Shown: positions 8,502-17,782, counted from the first letter of the stretch. The stretch: 64,000 nucleotides of DNA from JAKAQB01 sp027320105 (GCA_027320105.1 DAHVMA010000099.1:4258-68257), one strand, 5' to 3'. A program made the numbers and translations. Notes: generated by a model from the letters alone, not told the origin.

Positions 8502-9959
8502 TCATTGCCCTTGACCGAGGGAGAACCCAGGCTGGCCGTCGAAGCTGAACAGCCCTTCGGTCTTGATGAACGGCAACCCTGCGTCTGCCAAGCGGCCGAG
8601 CAGAGCGAGGACCTGCTCGTAGGCGACAGGCTGCTCGGGCTCCTCGCCCTGGAAGCGGCAGCGCCAGTGGTCGACGCAGTAGGTCTCGGGCACACCACCC
8701 GGGTACACCTTCTGGCCCCTGTTGGTGATCATGACGAGCCCCAGCTCCGGCCCGGCACTTGCCTCGAGAACCTTGGCGATCTTGTCGACCGGCTCGAGCG
8801 AGTCGATGAAGACGTCGATCCCCACCAGCTCCTTGCGAGCACGTGGCCTTTCTCGAACCTGCACCGCTATCCGCCCGGTGCCGGACGGATAGCCGACCGC
8901 CTCGAGGGTCTTTGGTAGCTCCCCCATCCGGGCGATGACCGCGTCGGCGAGCTCGGCGGTTCCGACCTTTGCAGTGGAGACGGCCGGGTCGTAGATGTCG
9001 TAGGTGTGCACCCCGTCCTCGATGGTGCGAAGCCACGCGTTGTGGACCCGGGCAGCTGCCTCGCCCTGGCCGATGTGGACGAGCATCTGGACCGCCCCGA
9101 GCAGCAGGCCAGAAGGGTTGGCGACGTTCTGCCCGGCACGGCGGGGCGCGGAACCGTGGATCGCCTCGAACATGGCGATCTCGGCACCGATGTTGGCACT
9201 TCCGGCCAGGCCGACGGAGCCCGCGATCTGAGCTGCTACGTCGGAGAGTATGTCCCCGTAGAGGTTCGGCAGGACGACGACGTCGAAGGCCTCTGGGGTG
9301 TCTGCGAGCTTGGCGGCACCGATGTCGACGATCCAGTGCTCGGACTCGATGTCGGGGTACTCGGAAGCCACCTCGTCGAAGACCCGGTGAAACAGCCCGT
9401 CGGTCATCTTCATGATGTTGTCCTTGGTGAAGCAGGTCACCTTGGAGCGCCCGTAGCGGCGCGCGTGCTCGAAGGCGTAGCGGACCACGCGCTCGGTTCC
9501 CGGTCGGGTGATCAGCTTCAGGCACTGGGTGACGTCTTCGCTCTGGCGATGCTCGATCCCGCCGTAGAGGTCCTCCTCGTTCTCGCGGATGATGATCACG
9601 TCCATGCCCGGATGCTTGGTGGCGACGAACGGGGAGTACGACGGGCAGGGCCTGACGTTGGCGAACAAGCCGAGTGCCTTGCGGACAGTGACGTTCAGGC
9701 TCTTGAACCCTCCCCCCTGCGGCGTGGTGATGGGGGCCTTCAGGAAGACCTTCGTCCGCCGCAGGGACTCCCAGGCTTCCGGGCCGATGCCGGCAGTCTC
9801 GCCCTGTGCGTAGACCGCCTCTCCGATCTGGATGGTCTCGACGTCGAGCTCGGCGCCCCCGGCCATGATGATGCGGAGAGTGGCGTCCATGATCTCCGGT
9901 CCTATGCCGTCGCCGTACGCGACGGTGATCGGGACCGGCTCGGCTGGATGGGCGCTCAT
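8502..9959 (-). CDS. icd: NADP-type isocitrate dehydrogenase
   Basis: 485 residues. The AYGDGIGPEIMDA start, FKSLNVTVRKALGLFANVRP, IIRENEEDLYGG, FTKDNIMKM and LPNLYGDILSD segments are the substrate and metal sites of the isocitrate/isopropylmalate dehydrogenase family. The length, with a roughly 140-residue C-terminal extension (from GIDVFIDSLEP on), matches the longer Thermus/Rickettsia-type enzyme rather than the 416-residue E. coli form. It makes 2-oxoglutarate from isocitrate in the TCA cycle. The ATG is preceded by a strong AAGGAGGAG. It stands alone, convergent with the aminotransferase. Confidence 0.93.
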   Translation of the reverse strand: MSAHPAEPVPITVAYGDGIGPEIMDATLRIIMAGGAELDVETIQIGEAVYAQGETAGIGPEAWESLRRTKVFLKAPITTPQGGGFKSLNVTVRKALGLFANVRPCPSYSPFVATKHPGMDVIIIRENEEDLYGGIEHRQSEDVTQCLKLITRPGTERVVRYAFEHARRYGRSKVTCFTKDNIMKMTDGLFHRVFDEVASEYPDIESEHWIVDIGAAKLADTPEAFDVVVLPNLYGDILSDVAAQIAGSVGLAGSANIGAEIAMFEAIHGSAPRRAGQNVANPSGLLLGAVQMLVHIGQGEAAARVHNAWLRTIEDGVHTYDIYDPAVSTAKVGTAELADAVIARMGELPKTLEAVGYPSGTGRIAVQVRERPRARKELVGIDVFIDSLEPVDKIAKVLEASAGPELGLVMITNRGQKVYPGGVPETYCVDHWRCRFQGEEPEQPVAYEQVLALLGRLADAGLPFIKTEGLFSFDGQPGFSLGQGQ

Positions 9960-10102
9960 GATCTCCTCCTTGGTCGGGGTTTGGTGGCGACGGTCATGGG
10001 AGGGGCAGGCGTGCCATGACCTCCCAGGTCACTTCGTCGATCACGTGGACGTCGCGCCGCCCTATCATACGAAGTAGATTGCATGAGCCGGAGGCCGGAT
10101 GT

Positions 10103-10122
10103 GGAGCCGATCGCTCGGCTCC
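10103..10122 (-). terminator. terminator-like hairpin after the response regulator gene
   Basis: Perfect 8-bp stem GGAGCCGA/TCGGCTCC with a 4-nt loop (TCGC), 17 nt downstream of the response regulator stop. No U-run follows. The rest of the 179-nt gap up to icd holds no gene that I can see. Confidence 0.45.
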
Positions 10123-10138
10123 GCCCAGGTCAGATCAG

Positions 10139-10768
10139 TCAGATGAGCCCGGCGTCGGAGGCTCGAACGAGGGCTTCGAGTCGTGAGGAGGCGTGAAGCT
10201 TGTCGAGCAGGCTGCTGACATGGCCCTTGACGGTGGCTTCCGACAGCTGGAGCTTGTCGGAGATAGCCCGGTTGGAGCACCCCTCGGCCAGCAGTTGTAG
10301 CACGTCGCGCTCGCGACCGGTGAGGTGCACCCCGGTGCTGGCGTTACGCCTGCCGAACAACTCACTGGCGATTCGCTGAGCGATCCGCGGGTCGATCACG
10401 GTCTCGCCGGCAACAATGGCCCGCAACGCGGTGGTCAGGTCCACCTCCGCTGTGTCCTTGAGCAGGCAGCCGTCGGCGCCGGCGGCCAGGCCGTCCTTGA
10501 TCTCCGGGACCCGGTCGAAAGCCGTCACGATGACGATCCGAGCCTCGGGCAGTAGATCGCGCAGCTGCCGGCAGAGCTCGTGGATGGGCATGGAACCGGG
10601 GACGCGCAGGTCGACGAGGACGAGGTCGGGATGCCGGCCGGCGGCGATCGCCAGCGCTTCGGCGCCCGTGACAGCCTCGTCGCAAGCGTCGATGTCGAAG
10701 GTCTCGTGCAGGATCGTCCGCAGCCCTCGGCGGGCGACGGCGTGGTCGTCGAGAACGAGCGCCCTCAC
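10139..10768 (-). CDS. NarL/LuxR-family response regulator
   Basis: 209 residues. Receiver domain with the acidic pair D8/D9 (VLDDHAVARRG), phospho-acceptor D53 (LVLVDLRVPG), the conserved lysine near 103 (CLLKDTAEVDL), then a C-terminal LuxR helix-turn-helix (TGRERDVLQLLAEGCSNRAI, SEATVKGHVSSLLDKL). The GTG start at 10768 overlaps the kinase stop (GTGA), so the pair is translationally coupled. It is the output half of the two-component system; targets are unknown. It lies on the same strand as and downstream of the prpE-satP genes, which makes control of acetate/propionate use a reasonable guess, not more. Confidence 0.92.
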   Translation of the reverse strand: MRALVLDDHAVARRGLRTILHETFDIDACDEAVTGAEALAIAAGRHPDLVLVDLRVPGSMPIHELCRQLRDLLPEARIVIVTAFDRVPEIKDGLAAGADGCLLKDTAEVDLTTALRAIVAGETVIDPRIAQRIASELFGRRNASTGVHLTGRERDVLQLLAEGCSNRAISDKLQLSEATVKGHVSSLLDKLHASSRLEALVRASDAGLI

Positions 10769-11913
10769 TCCGGCCTGCCGGTGACGACGAGGGTGGGGAC
10801 CCCGAGCCTGAGCACGCGCATCCCCCGTTGGGTGAGTAGCTCGAGCGCCCCGCCAAGCTGGTCGGCGCGTTGGTGGAGGAGGGAAAGTCCTGAGCCGGAG
10901 CCAGCCCCCAGCCACGGCTCGGTGTCCGGTCCGGGTTCGATGGCGGCCGGCCCGTCGCTTTGGAGCACAAGAGACACGGCCCCGGTCTCGTAGACGAGGG
11001 ATACGACCACGACCGTCGCCCTGTCGTGCTTGGTGGCATTGCGCAGCCCTTCGACGACGGTGTCGAGCAGCAGGGTCTCCACCGGCCGGGGCAGGGCGCG
11101 CCGCTCGCCGCGGTGGATCGTCCTCACCCGGCAGCCGGAACAGCGCTCGAACAGGCGTATCTCGCCCTCGAGCCGGGCTTCGAAGCCGATGCCCTCGTCG
11201 CTCCGGCCGAGGTGCTCCAACGTCTCACGTAGCTGCCGGCGGGCGGCGGCGGCGGTCGTCTCGATCTCCTGCATGGTCGCGAGGAGCTCGGCGGGGTCCT
11301 GCTTGCTCCGCGAGTAGTGGGCGGCCACCCCGATGCTGAAGAGCATCTGGGCGACGGAGTCGTGCAGCTCGCAGGCCAGGCGCTGGCGCTCCCGCAGCAG
11401 TTGCAGTTCGAGCTCCTGGCGTCGGGCGCCGAGGTTCTCGATGGCGAGCTCGGCGTAGCTCGCCACACGGCCTAGCGTGGCCAGGGCGACGTCACCCGGT
11501 GCGTCGGTCCGGCGCGAGCCGACGTAGAGGAGCGCTTCGACGCCGATCGGTCCGATGATGGGCACGCAACCCATCCCGTCGAGCCCCTCCACGTCCGACA
11601 CGACATGGACGAAGTCGCGGCTGATCGTCGGGTCGTGGGCGTAGTCGCCCGTCCAGCGCGGCTGCCGGCACAGCAGTACCTGGCCACCGAGGCCGGCTGC
11701 GGAACGCACGACGATACCGGCGAAGCGGGGATCGCGGATGCCGCTCATGAAGCGCATGGGGTAGGTCTCCGGCCCTTCGCCCACCGCGGCGAAGGCGGCG
11801 TCGGCACCGAGGACCTGGCGGGCCGCTTCGACGGCGGTCGACAGGACGTCACTGGTCGTGGGCTGCAGGGCGATCGACCTGGACGCCGATTCGACGGTAG
11901 CTGCGACGTGCAC
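10765..11913 (-). CDS. GAF-domain sensor histidine kinase (HisKA_3 type)
   Basis: 382 residues with no membrane segment, so a cytoplasmic sensor. A GAF domain occupies about 15-155 (VLSTAVEAARQVLGADAAFA through ASYAELAIE). The phospho-acceptor is H184 in the NarX/DesK-type box CELHDSVAQMLFSIGVAAHY. The ATPase part has GLRNATKHDRA and a C-terminal GSGSGLSLLHQRADQLGG nucleotide loop. I choose GTG at 11913 because AAGGGGGG lies just upstream at 11917-11924; an in-frame start at 11961 is possible. The kinase is 144 nt downstream of prpE on the same strand and may share its transcript. Confidence 0.88.
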   Translation of the reverse strand: MHVAATVESASRSIALQPTTSDVLSTAVEAARQVLGADAAFAAVGEGPETYPMRFMSGIRDPRFAGIVVRSAAGLGGQVLLCRQPRWTGDYAHDPTISRDFVHVVSDVEGLDGMGCVPIIGPIGVEALLYVGSRRTDAPGDVALATLGRVASYAELAIENLGARRQELELQLLRERQRLACELHDSVAQMLFSIGVAAHYSRSKQDPAELLATMQEIETTAAAARRQLRETLEHLGRSDEGIGFEARLEGEIRLFERCSGCRVRTIHRGERRALPRPVETLLLDTVVEGLRNATKHDRATVVVVSLVYETGAVSLVLQSDGPAAIEPGPDTEPWLGAGSGSGLSLLHQRADQLGGALELLTQRGMRVLRLGVPTLVVTGRPE

Positions 11914-12057
11914 GAACCCCCCTTGAACAGGGCCTCCGCGGATGGAGGTTACGCGGGCCACCGGGCACGAAGAGGGCCGGAGGTCTCTTGTGGCCGGGGC
12001 GCCGGGCGCCGGCTGCCCCGGCTCTGGTCGCTCCCGAGGGCCGGGGTGGGCGCCTCG

Positions 12058-13956
12058 TCAGCTGAGCGACACCGGCGCCAAGGCCTCGAAGTCGTCGAGG
12101 ACGGCGGCGTCCTCGATGGTGGGAGGAGCCTGCCAGCCCTCCCCGTCGACGATCGCTCGGATGGTGGCACGCAGGATCTTGCCCGACCGCGTCTTCGGGA
12201 GGGCCCGGACGATCCTGGCCGACTTGAACGACGCCACCGGCCCGACGTGCTCGCGGACGAGCGCCACCAGCTCTGCTTCGATCGCGCCGTGAGGGCGCGT
12301 CACCCCCGCCTTCAAGACGGCGAACCCGATGGGGACCTGGCCCTTCAGGGCGTCAGCTATCCCGACGACGGCGCATTCCGCCACGTCGGGGTGGCTGGCC
12401 AGCACCTCTTCGATCTGCCCCGTCGACAGGCGATGTCCGGCCACGTTTATCACGTCGTCGGTGCGGCTCATCACGAAGAGGTAGCCGTCCTCGTCGACGT
12501 AGCCCGCGTCGGCGGTCAGGTACCAGCCCGGGTAGCTCGAAAGGTATGCTGCCTCAAAGCGGTCGTCCGCTCGCCACAGCGTCGGGGCGAACCCCGGTGG
12601 CAGCGGCAGCCGGACGCAGATGGCTCCGGTCTCCCCGACGGGGACGTCGTAGCCCTCCTGGTCGAGCACGTGGATGTCGTAGCCGGGCACGGGCTTGGTC
12701 ACCGACCCCGGCTTCACCGGGAGCTGTTCGAGCCCGAGGCAGTTGGCGGCCATGGGCCAGCCGCTCTCCGTCTGCCACCAGTGGTCGATGACGGGCCGCT
12801 CCAGGTGCCGGCCGGCCCAGCCCAGGGTGTCGGGGTCGCAGCGCTCGCCCGCCAGGAACAGCGTCCGCAGGGCGGACAGGTCGTGCGGCCGCAGCAGCCT
12901 GCCCTCGGGGTCTTCGCGCTTGATAGCCCTGACCGCCGTGGGAGCAGCGAAGAGCACGTTCACGCCGTGGTCGGCGCACACTCGCCAGAAGGCACCGGCG
13001 TCGGGGGTCCCCACCGGCTTGCCCTCGTAGAGCACCGTCGTGCACCCGTGCAGCAACGGCGCGTAGACGATGTAGGAGTGCCCGACCACCCATCCGATGT
13101 CGGACGCGGCCCAGAACACTTCGCCCGGGCCGACGTCGTAGACGGCGCCCATGGACCACTCCAGCGCGACCGCGTGACCACCGTTGTCGCGCACGATCCC
13201 CTTGGGCAGCCCGGTGGTGCCCGACGTGTAGAGGATGTACAGGGGGTCGGTGGACCGGACCGGGACGCACGGTGCCGGCTCGGCGCCGTCGAGCGCCTTC
13301 TGCCACTCGACGTCCCGCCCGGGCACCAGCGCCCCCTCGCCCTGCGGCCGCTGCAGCACGATGCACCGCTGCGGCCCGTCGCCGACGAGCTCCATTGCCT
13401 GGTCCACCAGTGGCTTGTAGGCGATCACCCCGGTGGGCCCGATGCCGCACGAAGCACAGACGACCAGCTTCGCCTCGCAGTCGGCGATCCGGGCAGCCAG
13501 CTCGGGAGCCCCGAAGCCCCCGAACACCACCGAATGGACTGCGCCGATGCGAGCACAGGCGAGCATGGCGATCACGGCTTCGGGAACCATCGGCATGTAG
13601 ATGACGACCCGGTCGCCCCGCTCCACCCCTTCGCGTGCGAGGGCTCCGGCGAAACGGGCCACGACGTCGAGGAGCTGACGATAGGAGTAGGTGCGCACCT
13701 GCCCGGTGACCGGGCTGTCGTACAGGAGCGCTGCCTGGTCGCCGCGCCCATCGCGCACGTGGCGGTCCAGGGCATTGAAGCACGTGTTGAGCTCGCCGTC
13801 CGGGAACCACCGGGAAGAGGGCGTGCCGGAGCGATCGAGGGCCGTCCCAGGTGCCCGGTACCAGTCGATCGCCGCGCTGGCCTGGAGCCAGAAGCGGTCG
13901 GGATCGGCGCTCCAGGAGGCGAATGCCTTGTCGTAGCCGCCCACGACGCCACTCAC
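12058..13956 (-). CDS. prpE: propionyl-CoA synthetase (acyl-CoA synthetase, PrpE type)
   Basis: 632 residues, the normal PrpE length. It adenylates a short-chain acid and transfers it to CoA. Motifs: ILYTSGTTGLPKGIVRDNGG (P-loop-like AMP-binding), WVVGHSYIVYAPLLHGCTTV, HWWQTESGWP, and the C-terminal PKTRSGKILRA lysine that in this family is controlled by acetylation. The RDNGGHAVALEWSM and GTPDAGAFWRV variants favour PrpE over acetyl-CoA synthetase, although acetate may also be used. The GTG start at 13956 overlaps the satP stop (GTGA), so uptake and activation are coupled. Confidence 0.87.
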   Translation of the reverse strand: MSGVVGGYDKAFASWSADPDRFWLQASAAIDWYRAPGTALDRSGTPSSRWFPDGELNTCFNALDRHVRDGRGDQAALLYDSPVTGQVRTYSYRQLLDVVARFAGALAREGVERGDRVVIYMPMVPEAVIAMLACARIGAVHSVVFGGFGAPELAARIADCEAKLVVCASCGIGPTGVIAYKPLVDQAMELVGDGPQRCIVLQRPQGEGALVPGRDVEWQKALDGAEPAPCVPVRSTDPLYILYTSGTTGLPKGIVRDNGGHAVALEWSMGAVYDVGPGEVFWAASDIGWVVGHSYIVYAPLLHGCTTVLYEGKPVGTPDAGAFWRVCADHGVNVLFAAPTAVRAIKREDPEGRLLRPHDLSALRTLFLAGERCDPDTLGWAGRHLERPVIDHWWQTESGWPMAANCLGLEQLPVKPGSVTKPVPGYDIHVLDQEGYDVPVGETGAICVRLPLPPGFAPTLWRADDRFEAAYLSSYPGWYLTADAGYVDEDGYLFVMSRTDDVINVAGHRLSTGQIEEVLASHPDVAECAVVGIADALKGQVPIGFAVLKAGVTRPHGAIEAELVALVREHVGPVASFKSARIVRALPKTRSGKILRATIRAIVDGEGWQAPPTIEDAAVLDDFEALAPVSLS

Positions 13957-14609
13957 CGCGCGGCCTTCTTGGCCAGCGACCAGACCGGCAGGACCCAGCG
14001 GCCGTAGGACGCCTCGCAGACCTCGGCGCACGACAGGTATCCGGCCAGCGCCGCCACCACCAGGCCGAGGTATCCCCCGGCGTGCACCAGCCCCGTGGTG
14101 GCGTCGTAGTTGCCCGCCCCGAGGATGAAGAAGGTTGCGATCAGCAGGAACAGCGCTATGACGACCACCAGGTTCGTCCGGAACGATGCCAACCACATCC
14201 AGACAGTGAGGATGCCGAAGGCGAAGAGGTACAGCCCGAGGGCGTGGCCGACCTGTGCCGGCGGCACCGACTTCAGGAAGTACGTGACGATGGCGAACAA
14301 GGACATCCAGAAGGCGCCGAAGCTCGAGAAGAGCACGCCCCCGAACGTGTTGCCGACACGCAGCTGGATCACGCCAGCGATCAGCTGCGTGATGCCTCCG
14401 AACATGAGAGCGACCCCGAACACGACTGGCAGGACCGCGGCGTTCACCAGGTCGCCGTTGACCATGCTCAGCATGAAGGTCGTCACGGCGAAGGCAGCCA
14501 GGGCCAGCGGAGCCGAGTTGCCCCACGAGCCGGCGGGTGAGGCAGGTGGCACGGCGGCATCGGTCGGCTGGGCACGGACCGCCGGGCGGTCATCGATGGT
14601 GCTCGACAT
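13953..14609 (-). CDS. satP: acetate/succinate uptake transporter, SatP (GPR1/FUN34/YaaH) family
   Basis: 218 residues with six predicted membrane segments, matching the family. Near the N-terminus GNSAPLALAAF is a variant of the NPAPLGL signature; FGGITQLIAGV and FSSFGAFWMS follow. These carriers move acetate or related monocarboxylates with protons across the cytoplasmic membrane. The ATG at 14609 has GGGAGGGG at 14616-14623. Its stop overlaps the start of prpE, which uses the likely cargo. Confidence 0.88.
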   Translation of the reverse strand: MSSTIDDRPAVRAQPTDAAVPPASPAGSWGNSAPLALAAFAVTTFMLSMVNGDLVNAAVLPVVFGVALMFGGITQLIAGVIQLRVGNTFGGVLFSSFGAFWMSLFAIVTYFLKSVPPAQVGHALGLYLFAFGILTVWMWLASFRTNLVVVIALFLLIATFFILGAGNYDATTGLVHAGGYLGLVVAALAGYLSCAEVCEASYGRWVLPVWSLAKKAAR

Positions 14610-14928
14610 GGTGGAACCCCTCCCGTGGCCTGGATCGGCCACCTCATGGGCCAGCATGAACCGCCTTGGCCTCCGGTGCCATCCACTGAAGGTCGCCTCG
14701 TTCCCCCGTCGAACGGAGGAGGTGCTCCCGGTCCTGACGGACCGACCCTGGAGAGCTCGGCCGCCGCCGCGAGCTTTGGAGCCCGCCAGCCTCGCCAGCA
14801 GGACACGGCTTTCTCGCCAAGTACGCCCGCCTTGTCGGCAGCGCCGCCCACGGGGCTCTGGTGGGGACAGAGCAGTGCCACAGGCCTTGAGTGCCACACC
14901 CTGCCCGCGACTGCCGAGCGTCTCGGTT
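14610..14928 (-). other. 319-nt gap upstream of satP with a small hairpin
   Basis: No protein-like reading is convincing on either strand. A 6-bp inverted repeat CGGTCC-TGAC-GGACCG lies at 14729-14744. This is the end of the larB transcript and the promoter/leader of satP-prpE. I see no recognised riboswitch. Confidence 0.4.
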
Positions 14929-15879
14929 TCACAAGGCGGTCGCAGGCCCCTTGGCGATCCGGGCAAGAAGCCGTACCGCCGCGCACGCCGCACCGAAGCC
15001 GTTGTCGATGCCCATCACGGTGATGCCTTGGGCACATGAGGCCAGCATCCCGAGCAGCGCGGTGTGCCCGTGCAGGCTCGAGCCGTAGCCGACGCTCGTG
15101 GGCACAGCGATGACCGGGGAGGAGGTCAGCCCTCCGATCACGCTGGGGAGCGTACCTTCCATCCCGGCGATGACCACGATCACGTCGACGTCTTGGAGCT
15201 CGTCCACCACCGCCAAGAGCCGATGGAGGCCGGCTACGCCGACATCGACGATGATCTCCGGGTCGTAGCCGTAGGCGATGAGCGTCGCTCGGCACTCGTC
15301 GGCGACAGAGAGATCGCCCGTTCCGGCGCTGATCACGACGATCCGTCCGAATCGCGGCGGCTGTGGGTTCCAGACAACCGTCGAGCTGATGACATGGCCG
15401 CCAGGGTTGCGTGCAAGCGCGGCCTCGACCTGGTGCTCGTCGGCACGCGTGAGCACCACTGGCGCGGAGATCGGCGAAGCCAGGAGATCGGCTACGACCG
15501 TCGCACACTGGGTGGGCGTCTTGCCTGGTCCAAAGACGGCTTCGGCCAGCCCAGTGCGAACCCAGCGATGGCGGTCGATCCGGGCGAAGCCCAGGTTGCC
15601 GAACGGCAAACGGCGGAGCACGCCGTCAGCCTCCCCAGGGCTGACGTCGCCGGCGGCCACCTCCTCGAGAAGGCAACGCAGATCCGGCCATGGCGCCGCA
15701 CCCGTGCGGGCTTCGGGCCTACTCAGCGGATCGAGCCCGTCGACTTGGGCGAGCCAGGCGAGATTGCTGCGATGCAGGTCATTGCTCGAATCGTAAACCG
15801 CGTGGATCTCCTCGCTCGTGGAGCTGGCCAGTACCGCCGCGTCCGTGTTCGCATCGCCTGGGGTGCTTTCTTTGGTCAT
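14929..15879 (-). CDS. larB: LarB, nickel-pincer cofactor biosynthesis carboxylase
   Basis: 316 residues. The C-terminal half has the PurE-like fold of LarB: VVISAGTGDLSVADECRATL, DVGVAGLHRLL, VIAGMEGTLPSVIGGLTSSP, AVPTSVGYGSSL and GIDNGFGAACAA. LarB adds CO2 to the pyridinium ring of nicotinic acid adenine dinucleotide and hydrolyses the phosphoanhydride, the first step toward the nickel-pincer nucleotide of lactate racemase and relatives. The ATG has a strong AAGGAGGAG 7 nt upstream. LarC, LarE and LarA are not in the window. It follows sua5 by 38 nt. The N-terminal 80 residues are not recognisable except as the LarB-type extension. Confidence 0.9.
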   Translation of the reverse strand: MTKESTPGDANTDAAVLASSTSEEIHAVYDSSNDLHRSNLAWLAQVDGLDPLSRPEARTGAAPWPDLRCLLEEVAAGDVSPGEADGVLRRLPFGNLGFARIDRHRWVRTGLAEAVFGPGKTPTQCATVVADLLASPISAPVVLTRADEHQVEAALARNPGGHVISSTVVWNPQPPRFGRIVVISAGTGDLSVADECRATLIAYGYDPEIIVDVGVAGLHRLLAVVDELQDVDVIVVIAGMEGTLPSVIGGLTSSPVIAVPTSVGYGSSLHGHTALLGMLASCAQGITVMGIDNGFGAACAAVRLLARIAKGPATAL

Positions 15880-15917
15880 CGATCGACTCCTCCTTCGAGT
15901 CAGCAGGCAGCAGGTGG

Positions 15918-16994
15918 TCACGAGGCGGGTCGATGCGCGGCGCGGCGCAACCGGTCCCTGATTGCAGTACCGAGCCCCGCGTCGGGTGGCAGCGCTACGA
16001 CGAGGACGTCCAAGCGTTCGTCGTCGGCCTGCCGCAACCTCTGGTAGAGCGATCGGGCGAAGACGGCCATCTTCCCACCCGCGTCCCAGGTCACTTCCGC
16101 TCCTGGGACGTCGATCCTCTCCAAGGACAGCACGCCCACCCGCCTGCCGGTAGAGACAAGCTCCGCCGCTCGGCGGCTCGCATCCTCGTTCGAGCACAGA
16201 TCCAGCGCGGTGGCCGGGGCGTAGTGGGAAGCGAGCATCCCCGGCGCCCGCATCGCTCCGAGCGTCCCTGCTCCGAGCGTCCCTGCCCGGGCCCGGCGCC
16301 CGAGCACACCGGCAATCGCTTCGGGGCTCACCCCGCCGGGGCGGAGGATCGTCACCTCCTCGCCCTCGAGAGCGACGATGGTGGACTCGATCCCCACCTC
16401 GCAGAGACCGCCGTCGACAACCAGGTCGACGGCACCACCGAGAGCGACACAGACGTCGGAGGCGGTCGTCGGGCTCACGCGACCGAAGAGATTGGCCGAG
16501 GGTGCTGCAAGGCCGCCGCCAAAGACCCGGATGAGCCGTTGCGCGACAGGATGGGCGGGCATGCGCAACGCGACCGTGTCCTGGCCCCCGGTGACGGCGT
16601 CGAGCACCGACGGGTGCCGATCGAGCACCAGCGTGAGGGGACCCGGCCAGAACGCGTCGGCCAGGCGAGACGCCTGGGGTGGTATGTGTCGAGCCCAGTC
16701 GGAGAGATTCGCTGCCTCGCCCAGGTGCACGATCAACGGATGCTCGCTGGGTCTTCCCTTTGCTGCGAACACGCGTGCGACAGCATCCGGGTTGGCCGCG
16801 TCTGCGGCCAGGCCGTAGACGGTCTCGGTCGGGATGCCAACGATGTGGCCGGCCTGAAGCAAGCTGGCGGCGAGCCTGATCGACCGTTCGCTGGCGTCGA
16901 CCACCTCTGTCTGGCTGCTGCAGAGGTCCCGACGCGCGCTCCACCGCCGACGCTCCGCCCCGATCCCCGTGACACCGTCGTCAAGCGTCACCAC
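15918..16994 (-). CDS. L-threonylcarbamoyladenylate synthase (Sua5/YrdC family)
   Basis: 358 residues, the long Sua5 form with a YrdC domain (about 35-225) and a C-terminal Sua5 domain. Motifs: GIPTETVYGLAADA, FAAKGRPSEHPLIVH, WPGPLTLVL, APSANLFGRVSPTTA, and ASHYAPAT opening the second domain. It makes threonylcarbamoyl-AMP from threonine, ATP and bicarbonate for the t6A modification of ANN-decoding tRNAs. The GTG at 16994 has GGAGG 7 nt upstream and overlaps the phosphatase stop by 7 nt. A perfect 15-bp tandem duplication (16255-16284) adds a repeated GTLGA to the linker between domains. Confidence 0.92.
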   Translation of the reverse strand: MVTLDDGVTGIGAERRRWSARRDLCSSQTEVVDASERSIRLAASLLQAGHIVGIPTETVYGLAADAANPDAVARVFAAKGRPSEHPLIVHLGEAANLSDWARHIPPQASRLADAFWPGPLTLVLDRHPSVLDAVTGGQDTVALRMPAHPVAQRLIRVFGGGLAAPSANLFGRVSPTTASDVCVALGGAVDLVVDGGLCEVGIESTIVALEGEEVTILRPGGVSPEAIAGVLGRRARAGTLGAGTLGAMRAPGMLASHYAPATALDLCSNEDASRRAAELVSTGRRVGVLSLERIDVPGAEVTWDAGGKMAVFARSLYQRLRQADDERLDVLVVALPPDAGLGTAIRDRLRRAAHRPAS

Positions 16995-17638
16995 AAACCA
17001 TCCTCCGTCTCGTGGGTCGACACCTGCCCGTCGGTCAAGGGGGCGTTGAGCTGGAGCAAGGCTGCCCTCTTGCCACGAACGACCCGGATCTCGCTGAGGC
17101 TACAGTTGCTGATGGAAGGAAACCGGGCCCGATAGTGGGCTAGGGGGACCCCGAGAAGGCTGCACAGCACGAGGCGGATGAGCGTGTTGTGCGTCACGAC
17201 CAGGACTCGCCCCGACGGGGTGGCGTCGCCGATCTCGGCAAGGCACTCGAGAGCGCGTGTCGCTGCCGCCCGAGGTTCCTCGCCACCCGGCATGGGTTGT
17301 CCGGCGGGGTCGGCGTCGAACGCAGCCACTTCTCGCGGGAAGCGCTGGCGTATCTGTCGGGCAGTGAGGCCTTCTGCCTGCCCGAAGTCGATCTCGTTCA
17401 ACCTCGCGTCCACCACAAGCTCCAAGCCTGTCCCTTCGGCGCAGCGCGCGGCGGTCTCCTTGGCGCGCCGGAGCTCCGAGCACCACAGGCCGTCCAGGCT
17501 CGCACCTGCGCCCCAGCGAGCGAGGGCTCGGGCCTGCGCACGGCCTCGGTGGTTGAGCTCGACATCGCTGCGGCCGGCGTACCGGTTCTCTGCGTGCCAC
17601 ACGGTCTCCCCATGGCGCACGAGCACGATGTCGGTCAT
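16988..17638 (-). CDS. histidine phosphatase family protein (phosphoglycerate mutase-like)
   Basis: 216 residues. The catalytic VLVRHGETVWH lies at the N-terminus, the second arginine/glutamate region is RLNEIDFGQAEGLT, and the late histidine is in VLVVTHNTLIRLVL. The pattern is that of cobalamin/alpha-ribazole phosphatases and broad-specificity phosphatases; the substrate is not determined. The ATG at 17638 places the RHG motif at residue 8 as usual; a 38-residue basic extension to 17752 looks non-coding. Coupled to sua5 by a 7-nt overlap. Confidence 0.85.
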   Translation of the reverse strand: MTDIVLVRHGETVWHAENRYAGRSDVELNHRGRAQARALARWGAGASLDGLWCSELRRAKETAARCAEGTGLELVVDARLNEIDFGQAEGLTARQIRQRFPREVAAFDADPAGQPMPGGEEPRAAATRALECLAEIGDATPSGRVLVVTHNTLIRLVLCSLLGVPLAHYRARFPSISNCSLSEIRVVRGKRAALLQLNAPLTDGQVSTHETEDGLW

Positions 17639-17782
17639 CCCCCGTTCCGACGTTGCTCGAGGCGAGCGCCGCACGGCGTCCTCGGTAGCGGTCGGGCCGC
17701 GCCTTCGCCTACCACGGCGTGCCCCTCTCCGCCCGACCGTCGTGTCCTCCATGGGTGCGACTCTCGATGCATGGAGTGACCA

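Noticed and set aside
11605..14007. 800-codon plus-strand ORF over the kinase and prpE
   Set aside because: It is antisense to two genes with clear motifs; its protein is low-complexity and typical of GC-rich shadow frames. The same holds for other long opposite-strand ORFs such as 970-2550 (minus), 5453-7210 (minus) and 18816-20417 (plus).
14929..15879. larB as purE (phosphoribosylaminoimidazole carboxylase)
   Set aside because: PurE is about 170 residues and lacks the long N-terminal region; the motifs GIDNGFGAACAA and the overall length fit LarB.
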